Assembly (NCBI RefSeq): GCF_030867385.1
Contig: NZ_JAPFBJ010000003.1
Span: 646,099 to 710,098 of the forward strand
DNA length: 64,000 bases
DNA from: Sphingobium sp. DEHP117
GTDB lineage: Bacteria; Pseudomonadota; Alphaproteobacteria; Sphingomonadales; Sphingomonadaceae
Direction: 5' to 3'
Part shown: in pieces, positions 24,972-33,642 of the stretch
Layout of the letters: each line of letters starts with the position of its first letter
Position numbering within the stretch: position 1 is the stretch's first letter
Translations under genes and position numbers: made by a program
The notes under the pieces: generated by a model
The model's input: the letters and a program-made list of their open reading frames with translations, nothing else
What the model was told of the DNA's origin: nothing
Database searches by the model: none

Positions 24972-25409
24972 ATGCTTCCCGATGCGGATCCTTTGACCGG
25001 CTACCTGCCCTTCGGTGTGCACGACGCTTCCTGGAGCGAGGTTGCGCCTCGCTTTAGCTTGAACGGCCATCGCGCACGCTTGGTTGGCGGCTTACTGGCG
25101 GCGCTACAGAACCTTGCGGGTGCAGGCTGCCGTTCGGTTCTGCTCGACGGAAGCTTCGTTTCATTAAAGGACCTGCCGGAGGACTATGATGGAGCTTGGG
25201 ATACCAATGGGGTTGATCCCTACCGACTCGATCCCGTTCTGCTCGACTTCACAAACGCACGCGCTGCGATGAAGTCCAAGTATCTGGGCGAGCTCTTTCC
25301 GGCGACTGCGTCAGCCGCCCCGGGCATCCTCTACCGCGACTTCTTCATGAAGGACCGCAACGGGGTGCCGAAGGGCGTGGTCAACATCGACCTTGGGAGC
25401 CTGCCATGA
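24972..25409 (+). CDS. DUF6932 protein, nucleotidyltransferase-like
   Basis: 145 residues. The start region (GYLPFGVHDASWSEV) and the block LLDGSFVSLKDLPEDYD match the DUF6932 family as I know it. Residues G60-S61 followed by D71 and D73 resemble the GS...DxD metal-binding motif of minimal nucleotidyltransferases, so nucleotidyl transfer to a protein or RNA is possible but unproven. The ATG at 24972 has no ribosome binding site and probably coincides with the transcription start. The gene ends overlapping the next by ATGA. It may form a two-gene toxin-antitoxin-like pair with the HTH-ImmA protein, or be the first part of the larger system. Confidence 0.75.
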   Translation: MLPDADPLTGYLPFGVHDASWSEVAPRFSLNGHRARLVGGLLAALQNLAGAGCRSVLLDGSFVSLKDLPEDYDGAWDTNGVDPYRLDPVLLDFTNARAAMKSKYLGELFPATASAAPGILYRDFFMKDRNGVPKGVVNIDLGSLP

Positions 25410-26854
25410 TTACCAATGAACGGCAGTACAAGATCACTCGCAGCGAAGCTGATCGCTTCCGCAAGGCGATCAGCGAACTTGCCAGGGCGCCGGCGCGTGC
25501 AGATGTGCATCCGCGTCTGTTGCAGGCTGAGCGCGAGGCAATGGAAAGTCAGCTCGCTGACCTTCAGGCCGAGATCGCTGAATATGATCGTCTGAAGTCA
25601 GCCGATCTTTCGGTTATCTCTATCAACTCGTTCGACGAGTTGGCCGATGGCCTCATCAAAGCACGCATTGCCGGCGGATTAAGCCAAAAGGCGCTGGCCG
25701 ACCGGCTTGGCCTGAAGGAGCAGCAGATTCAGCGCTACGAGGCGGAACGCTACGCGTCCGCCAGCTATCAGCGTCTGCGCGAGATCGCGAACGCGCTCGG
25801 CGTTCGCATCAAGAACGACATCCTGCTGCCGGTTGCGCCGAACAGCTTTGGCGGGCTGGTCAGCAAGTTGCGGCAGGTCGGGCTCGAACGCGACTTTTTA
25901 CTATCACGGCTGCTGCCTTCGCCCGACGCCGCCCGTGCCAGTGGCGAAGTTGGAAGCGATGATGACGACTATGCGCTGACTTCAAAAGCGGGCGCGGTTT
26001 TAGAGCGCGTGTTTGGCTGGACTCGCGACAACATGTTTGGAGCACAGGCGCTCATCGCGCCGCGCTTTGCCGCGGCCGAAGCGCGGTTCAAAATGCCTGC
26101 TAATCGCGCGCGCGCGTCGACCAGCCTCTATGCCGCCTACGCCAACTACTTGGCGGTCGTCGCGCTGAAAGGTGCGCGTTCGCTACCAAAGAGCGAAATC
26201 CCGATCGACGCGGCGGCTATGCATCGCTGCATCCTGGATCAGCACGAGACTGTCGATCTCAGAAGCGCACTTCACACCGCCTGGGACCTGGGCGTTGTCG
26301 TGCTGCCGCTCCGCGACCGCGGCGCCTTCCACGGCGCATGCTGGCGCTACGAGGGACGCAACGTCGTCGTGTTAAAGCAAACCTCGAAGCACGAGGCGCG
26401 CTGGCTGTTTGATCTCCTGCACGAGCTTTTCCACGCTGGCCAGCGCCCTGAAGCTGAAGCGCTGGAGGTGATCGAGGCAGACGAAACCTCTGCCGAGCGG
26501 CGTAATTCAGATGAGGAGATCGCCGCCAGTCAGTTTGCCGGTGAGGTCGTGCTCGACGGTAAGGCTGAGACCCTCGCTCAGGCTTGCGTTCAAGCGGCCC
26601 GCAATTCCGTAGAGCGGCTGAAGAGCGTCGTTCCCACCATCGCGGCGAACAACGGGGTCAGCGTCGGCGCACTCGCAAACTACCTCGCCTTTCGGCTCTC
26701 CTGGCAAGGCGTGAATTGGTGGGGCACGGCGGCCAATCTTCAGGCCGACGACGGTGACCCCTGGACAATCGCGCGCGACGTCTTCGTCGAACGCTTTCCC
26801 TACGAAATCGACAACGAGCTCGATCGGCAGCTGCTCGATCGCGCCCTTCATTGA
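25406..26854 (+). CDS. XRE-type HTH protein with ImmA/IrrE metallopeptidase domain
   Basis: 482 residues. An N-terminal coiled stretch (about 1-75) is followed by an XRE helix-turn-helix (GLSQKALADRLGLKEQQIQRY, about residues 92-112) and a C-terminal ImmA/IrrE-like zinc peptidase with HELFH at 339-343 and a downstream EEIAASQFA that supplies the third ligand region. Proteins of this type are regulators that cleave or bind a partner repressor, and some act as stress switches in phage, ICE and toxin-antitoxin loci. It overlaps the DUF6932 gene by ATGA. It may bind the palindrome at 24951-24970. Confidence 0.85.
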   Translation: MITNERQYKITRSEADRFRKAISELARAPARADVHPRLLQAEREAMESQLADLQAEIAEYDRLKSADLSVISINSFDELADGLIKARIAGGLSQKALADRLGLKEQQIQRYEAERYASASYQRLREIANALGVRIKNDILLPVAPNSFGGLVSKLRQVGLERDFLLSRLLPSPDAARASGEVGSDDDDYALTSKAGAVLERVFGWTRDNMFGAQALIAPRFAAAEARFKMPANRARASTSLYAAYANYLAVVALKGARSLPKSEIPIDAAAMHRCILDQHETVDLRSALHTAWDLGVVVLPLRDRGAFHGACWRYEGRNVVVLKQTSKHEARWLFDLLHELFHAGQRPEAEALEVIEADETSAERRNSDEEIAASQFAGEVVLDGKAETLAQACVQAARNSVERLKSVVPTIAANNGVSVGALANYLAFRLSWQGVNWWGTAANLQADDGDPWTIARDVFVERFPYEIDNELDRQLLDRALH

Positions 26855-26862
26855 GGTTTGAA

Positions 26863-27471
26863 ATGGCCGAGTTCCAGAAGCCGCCGCCCCTCGACATCAA
26901 GTGCACGTCGACCGACTGCGACAACGATCTCCACTGCTTCAAGCAGCTGAAAAAGATGACGCCGGATCAGCGCGGGAAATGCCGCGCTTGCGGCGCCAAC
27001 CTCATTGACTGGAAGCGGCTGCATCGCCGCGACAGAGGCGACGCGGCGCATACATTTGAAGCGCTCCAGCACGAGATGATCCGCCATCACTTCTTCCATC
27101 GCCCAGTCGATGACGCGGCGATGAGGCATGCACAGCGCAAGGGTCGTGACCAGCTTAAGGATTCCGCGCGCGACCGGCTGCGCAAATATCTCGCCGTCGC
27201 CGAGCCGCCCCGCGATGGCCGTCAGACGCCCCTGGAAGGCAACGCGATCTGTTACGCCCAGCACGCCACCGCCACCTGCTGCCGGACTTGCCTCGAATAT
27301 TGGCACGACATCCCGAAGGGCCGACCGCTGTCCGAGACCGAATTCGACTATTGCGTGAGTCTCGTCGACCTCTTTCTCGATGAGAAACTGCCCGATCTCG
27401 CCGACGAGCCGATCGAGGTGCCGCGTCGGCGGCGCGGCTTGCCGCCCCAGACGGAGGGCTCGCATCCGTGA
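26863..27471 (+). CDS. DUF4186 protein with N-terminal zinc ribbon
   Basis: 202 residues from the ATG at 26863, which follows GAGG by a few bases; a longer TTG start at 26851 is less likely. The N-terminus has two cysteine pairs (CTSTDC and CRACG) that look like a zinc ribbon. The rest matches DUF4186 by the strongly conserved block QHATATCCRTCLEYWH, then IPKGRPLSETE. Function of DUF4186 is unknown; the Cys/His-rich core suggests metal or nucleic-acid binding. It is eight bases after the previous gene and overlaps the radical SAM gene by GTGA, so it is firmly in the operon. Confidence 0.75.
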   Translation: MAEFQKPPPLDIKCTSTDCDNDLHCFKQLKKMTPDQRGKCRACGANLIDWKRLHRRDRGDAAHTFEALQHEMIRHHFFHRPVDDAAMRHAQRKGRDQLKDSARDRLRKYLAVAEPPRDGRQTPLEGNAICYAQHATATCCRTCLEYWHDIPKGRPLSETEFDYCVSLVDLFLDEKLPDLADEPIEVPRRRRGLPPQTEGSHP

Positions 27472-28499
27472 TCAGCGCGACCAAGCCGATCGACACCCCC
27501 CGCTTTGCAGCGCGCCTCCGGGCGCGCGCGATCGATGTCGACGGCCGACGCGTCCTGATCTCCCGCCTGGCGGGATCTGGTCAGGAGATGGATCTCACGC
27601 TCCCGGCCAACTGTAACGGTTATGGCCGTGTGCGGCATTTCCGGATGGCCACGGCTGAAAGTTGGCCAGCCAATCCGCTTCCGATTGCGCCCGCCTGCCG
27701 CACACTCGGCATCGCGCCGGTTCCCGACATGATGACGGCGCTCGTCTTCCAGAACGCAGCCTGCGCCTGGCGCTGCTGGTACTGTTTCGTGCCCGAGGAG
27801 CTGCTGAAGGCCGATCCCAAGCAATCGGCTTGGTTCACCGCTGACGAGTTGGTCGCCCTGTATCAGCAGATCCCCGACCCACCGCGGATCATCGACCTGT
27901 CGGGTGGCTCGCCCGACCTCGTCCCTGAATGGACGCCGTGGATGATGCGTGCACTCACCGATGCAGGCCTCGCCGACAGCACCTATTTGTGGACCGACGA
28001 TAACCTTAGCACCACTTATCTGTTCGACTCCCTCTCGCGCGAAGAGCTTACCCAGGTTCAGGGCTATCGAAACTACGGCCGGGTCTGTTGCGTCAAGGGC
28101 TTCGACGCCCGGTCATTCGCCTTCAACACACGCGCCGCTCCGGAGGACTATGACCGGCAATTCGACATTCTGCGGCGCGTGCTCGGCCTAGGACTCGACG
28201 TCTATGGCTATGTCACTTTGACCTCTCCGCACGCGGACGGAGTCCGCCAGGACGTCTCAAACCTCGTGGATCGGCTCCAAGCGATCGACCCCAACTTCCC
28301 CCTTCGCGTGATCCCGTTGCGGATACAGGTCTTCACGCCTGTTGAGCAACGACTAGCAAGAGATGAGGCCCGCGAGCGTAGCCTCTCTGTACAGGAGGAG
28401 GCGATTGCCGCATGGATTGACGAGCTGCAGCAGCGCTTTGAGGCCGAGCAGCGCGCACTCCCAATCTGCGACGTGCCCTTGAAGACGAGGCCGACATGA
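27468..28499 (+). CDS. Radical SAM enzyme of unknown substrate
   Basis: 343 residues. The cluster motif C99-x3-C103-x2-C106 (CAWRCWYCFVPEE) binds a 4Fe-4S cluster and S-adenosylmethionine. GGSPDL after a beta strand matches the GGEP-type SAM-binding motif. WTDDNLSTT and a C-terminal barrel end follow. No extra cluster domain such as SPASM is seen. The motif is not the CNYKCGFC of viperins, so it is not a viperin. The start is a GTG that overlaps the DUF4186 stop, and the gene overlaps the next by ATGA. Together with a methyltransferase, an ASCH protein and a P-loop kinase it may modify a nucleotide or nucleic acid; this is inference. Confidence 0.82.
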   Translation: MISATKPIDTPRFAARLRARAIDVDGRRVLISRLAGSGQEMDLTLPANCNGYGRVRHFRMATAESWPANPLPIAPACRTLGIAPVPDMMTALVFQNAACAWRCWYCFVPEELLKADPKQSAWFTADELVALYQQIPDPPRIIDLSGGSPDLVPEWTPWMMRALTDAGLADSTYLWTDDNLSTTYLFDSLSREELTQVQGYRNYGRVCCVKGFDARSFAFNTRAAPEDYDRQFDILRRVLGLGLDVYGYVTLTSPHADGVRQDVSNLVDRLQAIDPNFPLRVIPLRIQVFTPVEQRLARDEARERSLSVQEEAIAAWIDELQQRFEAEQRALPICDVPLKTRPT

Positions 28500-29824
28500 T
28501 CGTCTCTCGACGCACGGCGTCCCATGCTTTTTTCAGTAGCAAGGTCGAAACCTGGATCACTGACGCGGTGGCCGACGGAATTGCCGATTACACCGGGCTC
28601 CTACGCCGATTGCCAGGCGTATATCCGACAGAGCTACTGGCGTCGCTCGAGCGCCTCGCCGCAAGCCGCGCCATCGACCCAGCGTTGTATGCCACGGCCC
28701 GCCAAGAGGCGAAGCCAGTTTCGCCGAGCGGCGCCGAGGGCCGTTCGCTGCTGCCGTTGCCGCATCCGCTCGATTACGAGTGGCGATTCACCGCCGATGC
28801 TTCGCGCGCTTTGCTCAACCATGCCGCCGACCTGACGCCTGACGGCAGCGAGGTCCTGCTATTCGGGACGCCGGGGCTGGCGGCAGAGGCGCTCACCCTG
28901 CCGATCAGCCGCCGAATGTCACTTCTAGTCGAGCCGAACAGTGTCACCGACCGCTTAGTCGCGCTCAACCGCGCCACCGGTTCGCCGCTCGCGATCGCAT
29001 TCTGCTCCGGTGGCCTTCCGCGGGACAGCGCCGATGCAGTTCTTCTAGATCCACCCTGGTATCTTGATTTCGTCCGACCGATGCTCACCGCAGCAGCCCA
29101 CGCCTGTCGCCTTGGCGGTTTCGTGCTTATCAGCCTGCCGCCGGATGGCGCACGACCGACCGCAGCAACTGATCGCCAGGCTGCGATCACCCTAGCCAAG
29201 CGACTGGGGCTCACCCTCGTTGAGCGCCAGCCCCTGTCGATCGCGTATGAGACGCCATTCTTCGAGCGCAACGCGCTTCGCGCCGCTGGGATTGCGACCC
29301 CGCCGCAGTGGCGGCGTGGCGATCTCCTAGTCTTCCAACGCGTAGCTGCTCCATGCCTGCCAGCTCCCCATTCCCACCGCCGTCGTTTGTGGGCCGAAGT
29401 CGTCATCGGCCGCATGCGCCTTTTCATCAGCATGGGCGCTAACGCTGATAACGGTGACGCTGACCTCGTTTCGATCGTTGCAGGCGACGTCCTACCATCG
29501 GTTAGCCGGCGCGACCCGCGCCGGTCTTCCGCAAACGTCTGGACCTCCGGAAATCGGGTTTTCAGGACCAACAATCCACAACTTCTCCTCGAGGCGGCGA
29601 TTTCGTGCGCTGGCGAAGCAATGGGCTCTGGCTTCCAACCGTGGCTTTGGGGCACATTGCGCGGAGGCGAGGCCATCGAACGAGTCGCGGCGGAGCTTCG
29701 CGACCTTGCGGCTCTCGAAGCAGCCGAGGAGACTGGCGCGCCCGCAGAGACGGAACGGAGTGCGGTTTGGAGATTGAGTACGACGATATCCTCGACCGGG
29801 TCGACAGCCATCCGTTCTGGCTGA
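28496..29824 (+). CDS. Rossmann methyltransferase-like protein with DPPW motif
   Basis: 442 residues. A helical N-terminal part (1-90) is followed by a Rossmann-like fold: a strand with LLFGTPGLAAEAL in place of the usual glycine loop, an acidic strand end (LLVEPNS), and DPPWYLDFV at 185-193. DPPW is the catalytic motif of amino-methyltransferases acting on adenine or cytosine, including the MT-A70 group. The next strand FVLISLPP also fits. The last 130 residues have no recognised domain. Target unknown: DNA, RNA or a small molecule. Coupled by ATGA to the radical SAM gene and overlapping the ASCH gene. Confidence 0.72.
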   Translation: MIVSRRTASHAFFSSKVETWITDAVADGIADYTGLLRRLPGVYPTELLASLERLAASRAIDPALYATARQEAKPVSPSGAEGRSLLPLPHPLDYEWRFTADASRALLNHAADLTPDGSEVLLFGTPGLAAEALTLPISRRMSLLVEPNSVTDRLVALNRATGSPLAIAFCSGGLPRDSADAVLLDPPWYLDFVRPMLTAAAHACRLGGFVLISLPPDGARPTAATDRQAAITLAKRLGLTLVERQPLSIAYETPFFERNALRAAGIATPPQWRRGDLLVFQRVAAPCLPAPHSHRRRLWAEVVIGRMRLFISMGANADNGDADLVSIVAGDVLPSVSRRDPRRSSANVWTSGNRVFRTNNPQLLLEAAISCAGEAMGSGFQPWLWGTLRGGEAIERVAAELRDLAALEAAEETGAPAETERSAVWRLSTTISSTGSTAIRSG

Positions 29825-30270
29825 GCTACCTCTCCGACGCGATGCGACCGGGAAGCCGGATTGGAATCCATCTGGCCATTTTCGCCGAACCCTTCCTTTC
29901 CAAGGTATTTTCGGGCGAGAAGACGGTCGAGTCCCGCTTCAGCCGCAACCGTTGTGCGCCTTATGGCGAGATCGGCGACGGCGACATCATCCTCTTGAAA
30001 GAAGTCGCTGGCCCCATCTGTGGACTGGTGCTGGCGCGACGAAGCTGGTGCTACGATCTTGCGAGCGAACCGATCGAGCGCATCCGCCTACGGTTCGGTG
30101 CAGCCATTGCAGCCGCTGATGATTTCTGGGCTACCCGCGAAGACGCGCTGTACGCCACGCTCATTGAGCTCGACGCGCCGACTGCGATCGATCCCGTCTC
30201 CTGCGACAAGCGCGACCGCCGCGGCTGGGTGGCTTTGCGGTCCCGCCAGATGACATTCGCCTTCGTATGA
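29767..30270 (+). CDS. ASCH-domain protein
   Basis: 167 residues if started at the TTG at 29767, which follows GGAACGGAG by six bases; an ATG at 29842 would remove 25 residues. The ASCH (ASC-1 homology) fold is shown by LSKVFSGEKTVESRF, then GDGDIILLKEVAGPICGLVLAR. ASCH proteins bind RNA or modified nucleosides, and some act as amidohydrolases or modification readers. It overlaps the methyltransferase end by 58 bases and the kinase by ATGA. In this operon it may recognise the product of the radical SAM or methyltransferase step. Confidence 0.8.
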   Translation: MEIEYDDILDRVDSHPFWLSYLSDAMRPGSRIGIHLAIFAEPFLSKVFSGEKTVESRFSRNRCAPYGEIGDGDIILLKEVAGPICGLVLARRSWCYDLASEPIERIRLRFGAAIAAADDFWATREDALYATLIELDAPTAIDPVSCDKRDRRGWVALRSRQMTFAFV

Positions 30271-30806
30271 GCCTGCTGCTCTGCTTTTCTGGTCAGATCG
30301 GCAGCGGAAAGTCGTCGGTCAGTGCCGCTGTAGCCCAAGCACTTGGCTGGCCGCGGACCGGTTTCGGTGATTATCTTAGAGCGGCGATTGCGCGGCGCGG
30401 CGGCGATCCTAACGATCGCCAGTCCCTACAGGACCTCGGGCAAACGTTAGTCGACGCCGACCCAGATGCGTTCTGCCGCGATGTTCTTGCCGCAGGCGGT
30501 TTTACGCCAGGCGACGATTTCATTATCGATGGGATCCGGCACATTGGGATCTTCGAGATCCTCGCTAGGGTCAGCCAACCGAGCGACGCCAAACTGCTTT
30601 TCCTAGGTGCAGGCGAAGCCGTGCGCGCCGGCCGGATCACGTCGAGAACGGACGCTGCGGACTTTGCGCGTGCGTCGGCCCACCCAGTTGAAGCCGAGCT
30701 TAATCGCGCGCTCCCCGAGTTCGCCAACGGCCATATTGATGCTGACCAGCCGTTGGACAGCGTTCTCGAAGATGTTTTGAAGTATGTTCATCTCTGGAGG
30801 AGATGA
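30267..30806 (+). CDS. P-loop nucleotide kinase-like protein
   Basis: 179 residues. Walker A is GQIGSGKSS at 9-17, followed by an adenylate-kinase-like segment (FGDYLRAAIARRGGDPNDR), IIDGIRH as a second acidic strand and a lid-like region. It resembles dephospho-CoA or nucleoside monophosphate kinases and the P-loop kinases that occur in base-hypermodification gene sets. Substrate unknown. It is the last gene of the seven-gene run. It converges with the HNH gene, whose stop is 59 bp away, and no clear terminator stands between them. Confidence 0.78.
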   Translation: MSLLLCFSGQIGSGKSSVSAAVAQALGWPRTGFGDYLRAAIARRGGDPNDRQSLQDLGQTLVDADPDAFCRDVLAAGGFTPGDDFIIDGIRHIGIFEILARVSQPSDAKLLFLGAGEAVRAGRITSRTDAADFARASAHPVEAELNRALPEFANGHIDADQPLDSVLEDVLKYVHLWRR

Positions 30807-30865
30807 TTTTTCCGGCTAGGCCGTAGCTGTCAGAGTCAGAGGCGTCTCGGCTCCGGGTTCGAAAA

Positions 30866-31642
30866 TTACATATGCCGACTGGCTTTCTCAACTTGGCCGT
30901 GCGTCCGCTCGCGATGCCGGACAAGCCGCTTTCGATGCTCGTCAGTTAACGAAATTGGAGAAGTCCAGCGAAGTTCGCTACGCGCCCGCTCGGTGAGAGC
31001 CAACGAAAACTCGGGCGTTCCCTGGTCGTTGAAGGTCACCAAAGCGCGGTCAAAGGCGGCATCCCATAGCGCGGACAGCAGTAGGCCGTTGTGCACGTCG
31101 AGTCGTTCGACATCGCTTTCGCACTCGCTCCAAGGGATGATGTGCGATGCGCGCAGCAAGGCAGGATCGGAAATCCCCGTCAGGGGACAACGCCCTTGCC
31201 AGTAGTCCATCAGGCGTTGACGAAAAATGTCCTGCCCGACCCTCTGCACGACCAGTCGCTCGGCCTCCGTCATGCGGGGCAGGGTTGCAACTCGAAGCTC
31301 AAACTCCCGCAGCGGCGCGTCAGGTAGGCTGACCCCCAGCTCGTAGACACGACGCAGCACTGCGTAGAGCGCGCCGAGATCGTCGAAGGCAAATCGGGCG
31401 CGGCCAGGACCGGAAACCGCGCCTGCGGGCAAGTTCAGTTCCTCGATGACGCCAGCATGGTCGAGCGCGAGAAACCATGGCCCCTGCGCCCCTTTGGCAG
31501 CAAGGTAGATCGTGCCATGCGCGGTGGTCGATCCGAAGGCCGCCCAGCCCGCCTCTTCCCCCAGAATGCGGCGGAAGCCGTTCTGAGACGCGGCCTTTTC
31601 GCACTCCTGCCGGACGATGAAGGATTGGGGCGCTTCAAGCAC
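30866..31642 (-). CDS. HNH endonuclease appended to the helicase-methylase-ATPase operon
   Basis: 258 residues. The N-terminal part (1-140) is unrecognised. The C-terminal HNH domain has CPLTGISDPALLRASHIIPW, then VHNGLLLSALWDAAFD, which is the HNH_2-type pattern with the catalytic His and metal-binding Asn. It should nick or cut DNA. It follows the zinc-hook ATPase by 17 bp on the same strand, so it is probably co-transcribed and may be the nuclease of the system, which otherwise lacks an obvious one. Confidence 0.85.
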   Translation of the reverse strand: MLEAPQSFIVRQECEKAASQNGFRRILGEEAGWAAFGSTTAHGTIYLAAKGAQGPWFLALDHAGVIEELNLPAGAVSGPGRARFAFDDLGALYAVLRRVYELGVSLPDAPLREFELRVATLPRMTEAERLVVQRVGQDIFRQRLMDYWQGRCPLTGISDPALLRASHIIPWSECESDVERLDVHNGLLLSALWDAAFDRALVTFNDQGTPEFSLALTERARSELRWTSPISLTDEHRKRLVRHRERTHGQVEKASRHM

Positions 31643-31659
31643 GGTGAGGCAGTTCCTCG

Positions 31660-33642
31660 TTATAGGTCACGCCCCATCAATCGCGCCGAACCGGGCGCTC
31701 CGCGCAGGATCAACCTGAGCCATGGATCGCAACGGAGATCGTCGGGGGGACGTGTCGTCGTGGTCACGATGTACTGAAACGCCGTTGTCTCCGTCAGCGC
31801 CTCGAGCTCCCGCATCAAGCGGAACAGCTCGTCGTAGATGCTCAGGCCGAGATCGGCTTCACGGGGACTGTCATGGACAAGGAATGCGGGAACGCGTGTT
31901 GATCCCTCGACGCTGAGGCACAGGCAAGCAAGATCGAAAGCCAAAACCTTCAGGGATTCGATGGCGGCGGTACGGCGGTCGCCATCAACATCGACGACGA
32001 TTTCCAATCCATTGCCGGTCAGCGTGACCGCTCCTCTCGCACTATCGTTGACCAGTCGGCGAATAATCGCCGAGAATTTCTGCGATATCTTGCCGAAGGT
32101 CAGTCCCTGCTTGTCGCGAAAAGCTGCGAGCGTCTCCCGCTCTTTGGAGAGCTTATCCTCGAGGCTCCGCAGTCGTTTTCGCGCCGCATCCCGCTCGGTT
32201 GATAGCTCGGCAAATCGCTCGACCCCTTCTTTGAGCCGTGTCGCCGTTTGCCAAGCGGATGCGCGCGCGTCCCGGACGCTCTCGATGGCCTGCACCCGTT
32301 TTTCGGCCTGTTCTACATACTGCCGTCCCAGAGCGATGGTCGGCTGAAGGGTTTTCAGACGTGCCTCCAATCTGTCGATCTTCTGCGCCTGATCGTCGAT
32401 TTCTTGCCGCTTCTTCGTGAGCCGGACTCGGCATTCCGCTTCATCGTGCAGCTTGTGGGACAGCTTGCATTGCTCGGCGAGCGCTCTGTCGATGGGTACC
32501 TCACAAATCGGACATACCTGACTGGCTGCGCTCCCCGCAGCGGATGACAGTCCAGGTATCTCGCTCGACAGCAACGTGAGGACCTGCTTCTCGGCCGGTA
32601 TCTGAGCTTCTATTCGGATGCGCTCTTCGTCCGCACGCCGCAGTTCTTCACGGGCCTCCTGCAAAGCTTTCCGGGCCTGCACCAGCTCGACCATGTCACC
32701 CGTGGGAAGCTCGGCCGCAATGGCGAGCCGCTCGTCGGCAGCTTTCTGAAACACCTCCAGGAGCAGAGGCATGTCCGGCAAGCTATTCTCTGCAAGACCG
32801 AGCTGATCAATCAATCGGTTGCGACGCCGGTCACGATCCCAATCCATATAGGATATCTCGCGTTCCGAATTGGCGACATCTGTCCGCAGGGTCTCTTCGG
32901 TGCGTCGACTATGCTGCTCTTCTTCCGTGATGGCCGCCAGGAATGCACGAAGGGCTTCGCGGCGTGGCCCAGTTTCGCGCCCGCTCGCCGGCAGCGGGGC
33001 ATCGGAGCCGGACGCCGGAGAACGCCAGTCGAGCACGTCATCGAAGCGGCATTCCTGATCGCGAGTCAGCCAGGCAAGCGCGATCGGCCACGCCTTTTGG
33101 CCGGGATGAAGACGAGCCAGGCTCGCGAGGCCTGGCGTCACAATGCCCTGCTCAATGGCCTCGATCAGCGGATCGATGCTCGTTGTCGCGCCATCGCCCG
33201 CGGCGATCTCATCGAGATTGCCGTCGGCGATCGCGACATGCCGGCGCCGAATACCCAATGGCCGCACGACGGCCCAGCATACGCCGTCCAGCATCACCTC
33301 CGCTCCGACAATGCCGTTCGGAAACGCGAGCGCGATACGTTCCCGCTGCGTTTCGTCGGCAAAGCGCTGCTCGCCAAGACAGTAGCGCAACAAGCGGCAG
33401 AACAGCGTCTTGCCGCTTCCGTGACCGATCGCGCGCACGCCCGCTGCGGCGTTATCGTCATCGAAACCGTCCGGCGACCAAACGACGTTCAGTCCTGGCC
33501 GAAGCGAAATGTCGCGAATCTTCTGGCCGCCCGGCGCCTCCCAAATCGCTAGCCGCCGCACCCAGAGGCGCGGTTCATTCACGCCCGCCGGAACGGTCAG
33601 GCTGAGCTTGGGGGGCTCGAACATCTCATGCTGTTGTGGCAT
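31660..33642 (-). CDS. SMC/Rad50-like ATPase with zinc hook
   Basis: 660 residues. Walker A is GHGSGKT at 73-79. A long coiled coil is broken by a CPIC zinc hook at 377-380, and the C-terminal half carries the signature region (LKVLAFDLACLCLSVEG) and Walker B (FLVHDSPREADLG). This is the layout of Rad50/SbcC/DUF2326-type ATPases that clamp DNA ends. The start at 33642 overlaps the methyltransferase stop; MFEPPK at 33624, one base after that stop, is an equally possible start. Fourth gene of the minus-strand operon and the ATPase member of an Hma-like set. Confidence 0.85.
   Translation of the reverse strand: MPQQHEMFEPPKLSLTVPAGVNEPRLWVRRLAIWEAPGGQKIRDISLRPGLNVVWSPDGFDDDNAAAGVRAIGHGSGKTLFCRLLRYCLGEQRFADETQRERIALAFPNGIVGAEVMLDGVCWAVVRPLGIRRRHVAIADGNLDEIAAGDGATTSIDPLIEAIEQGIVTPGLASLARLHPGQKAWPIALAWLTRDQECRFDDVLDWRSPASGSDAPLPASGRETGPRREALRAFLAAITEEEQHSRRTEETLRTDVANSEREISYMDWDRDRRRNRLIDQLGLAENSLPDMPLLLEVFQKAADERLAIAAELPTGDMVELVQARKALQEAREELRRADEERIRIEAQIPAEKQVLTLLSSEIPGLSSAAGSAASQVCPICEVPIDRALAEQCKLSHKLHDEAECRVRLTKKRQEIDDQAQKIDRLEARLKTLQPTIALGRQYVEQAEKRVQAIESVRDARASAWQTATRLKEGVERFAELSTERDAARKRLRSLEDKLSKERETLAAFRDKQGLTFGKISQKFSAIIRRLVNDSARGAVTLTGNGLEIVVDVDGDRRTAAIESLKVLAFDLACLCLSVEGSTRVPAFLVHDSPREADLGLSIYDELFRLMRELEALTETTAFQYIVTTTTRPPDDLRCDPWLRLILRGAPGSARLMGRDL

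Noticed and set aside
27468..28499. Viperin-like antiviral radical SAM enzyme
   Set aside because: The cluster motif is CAWRCWYC, not CNYKCGFC, and the remaining sequence does not resemble viperins.
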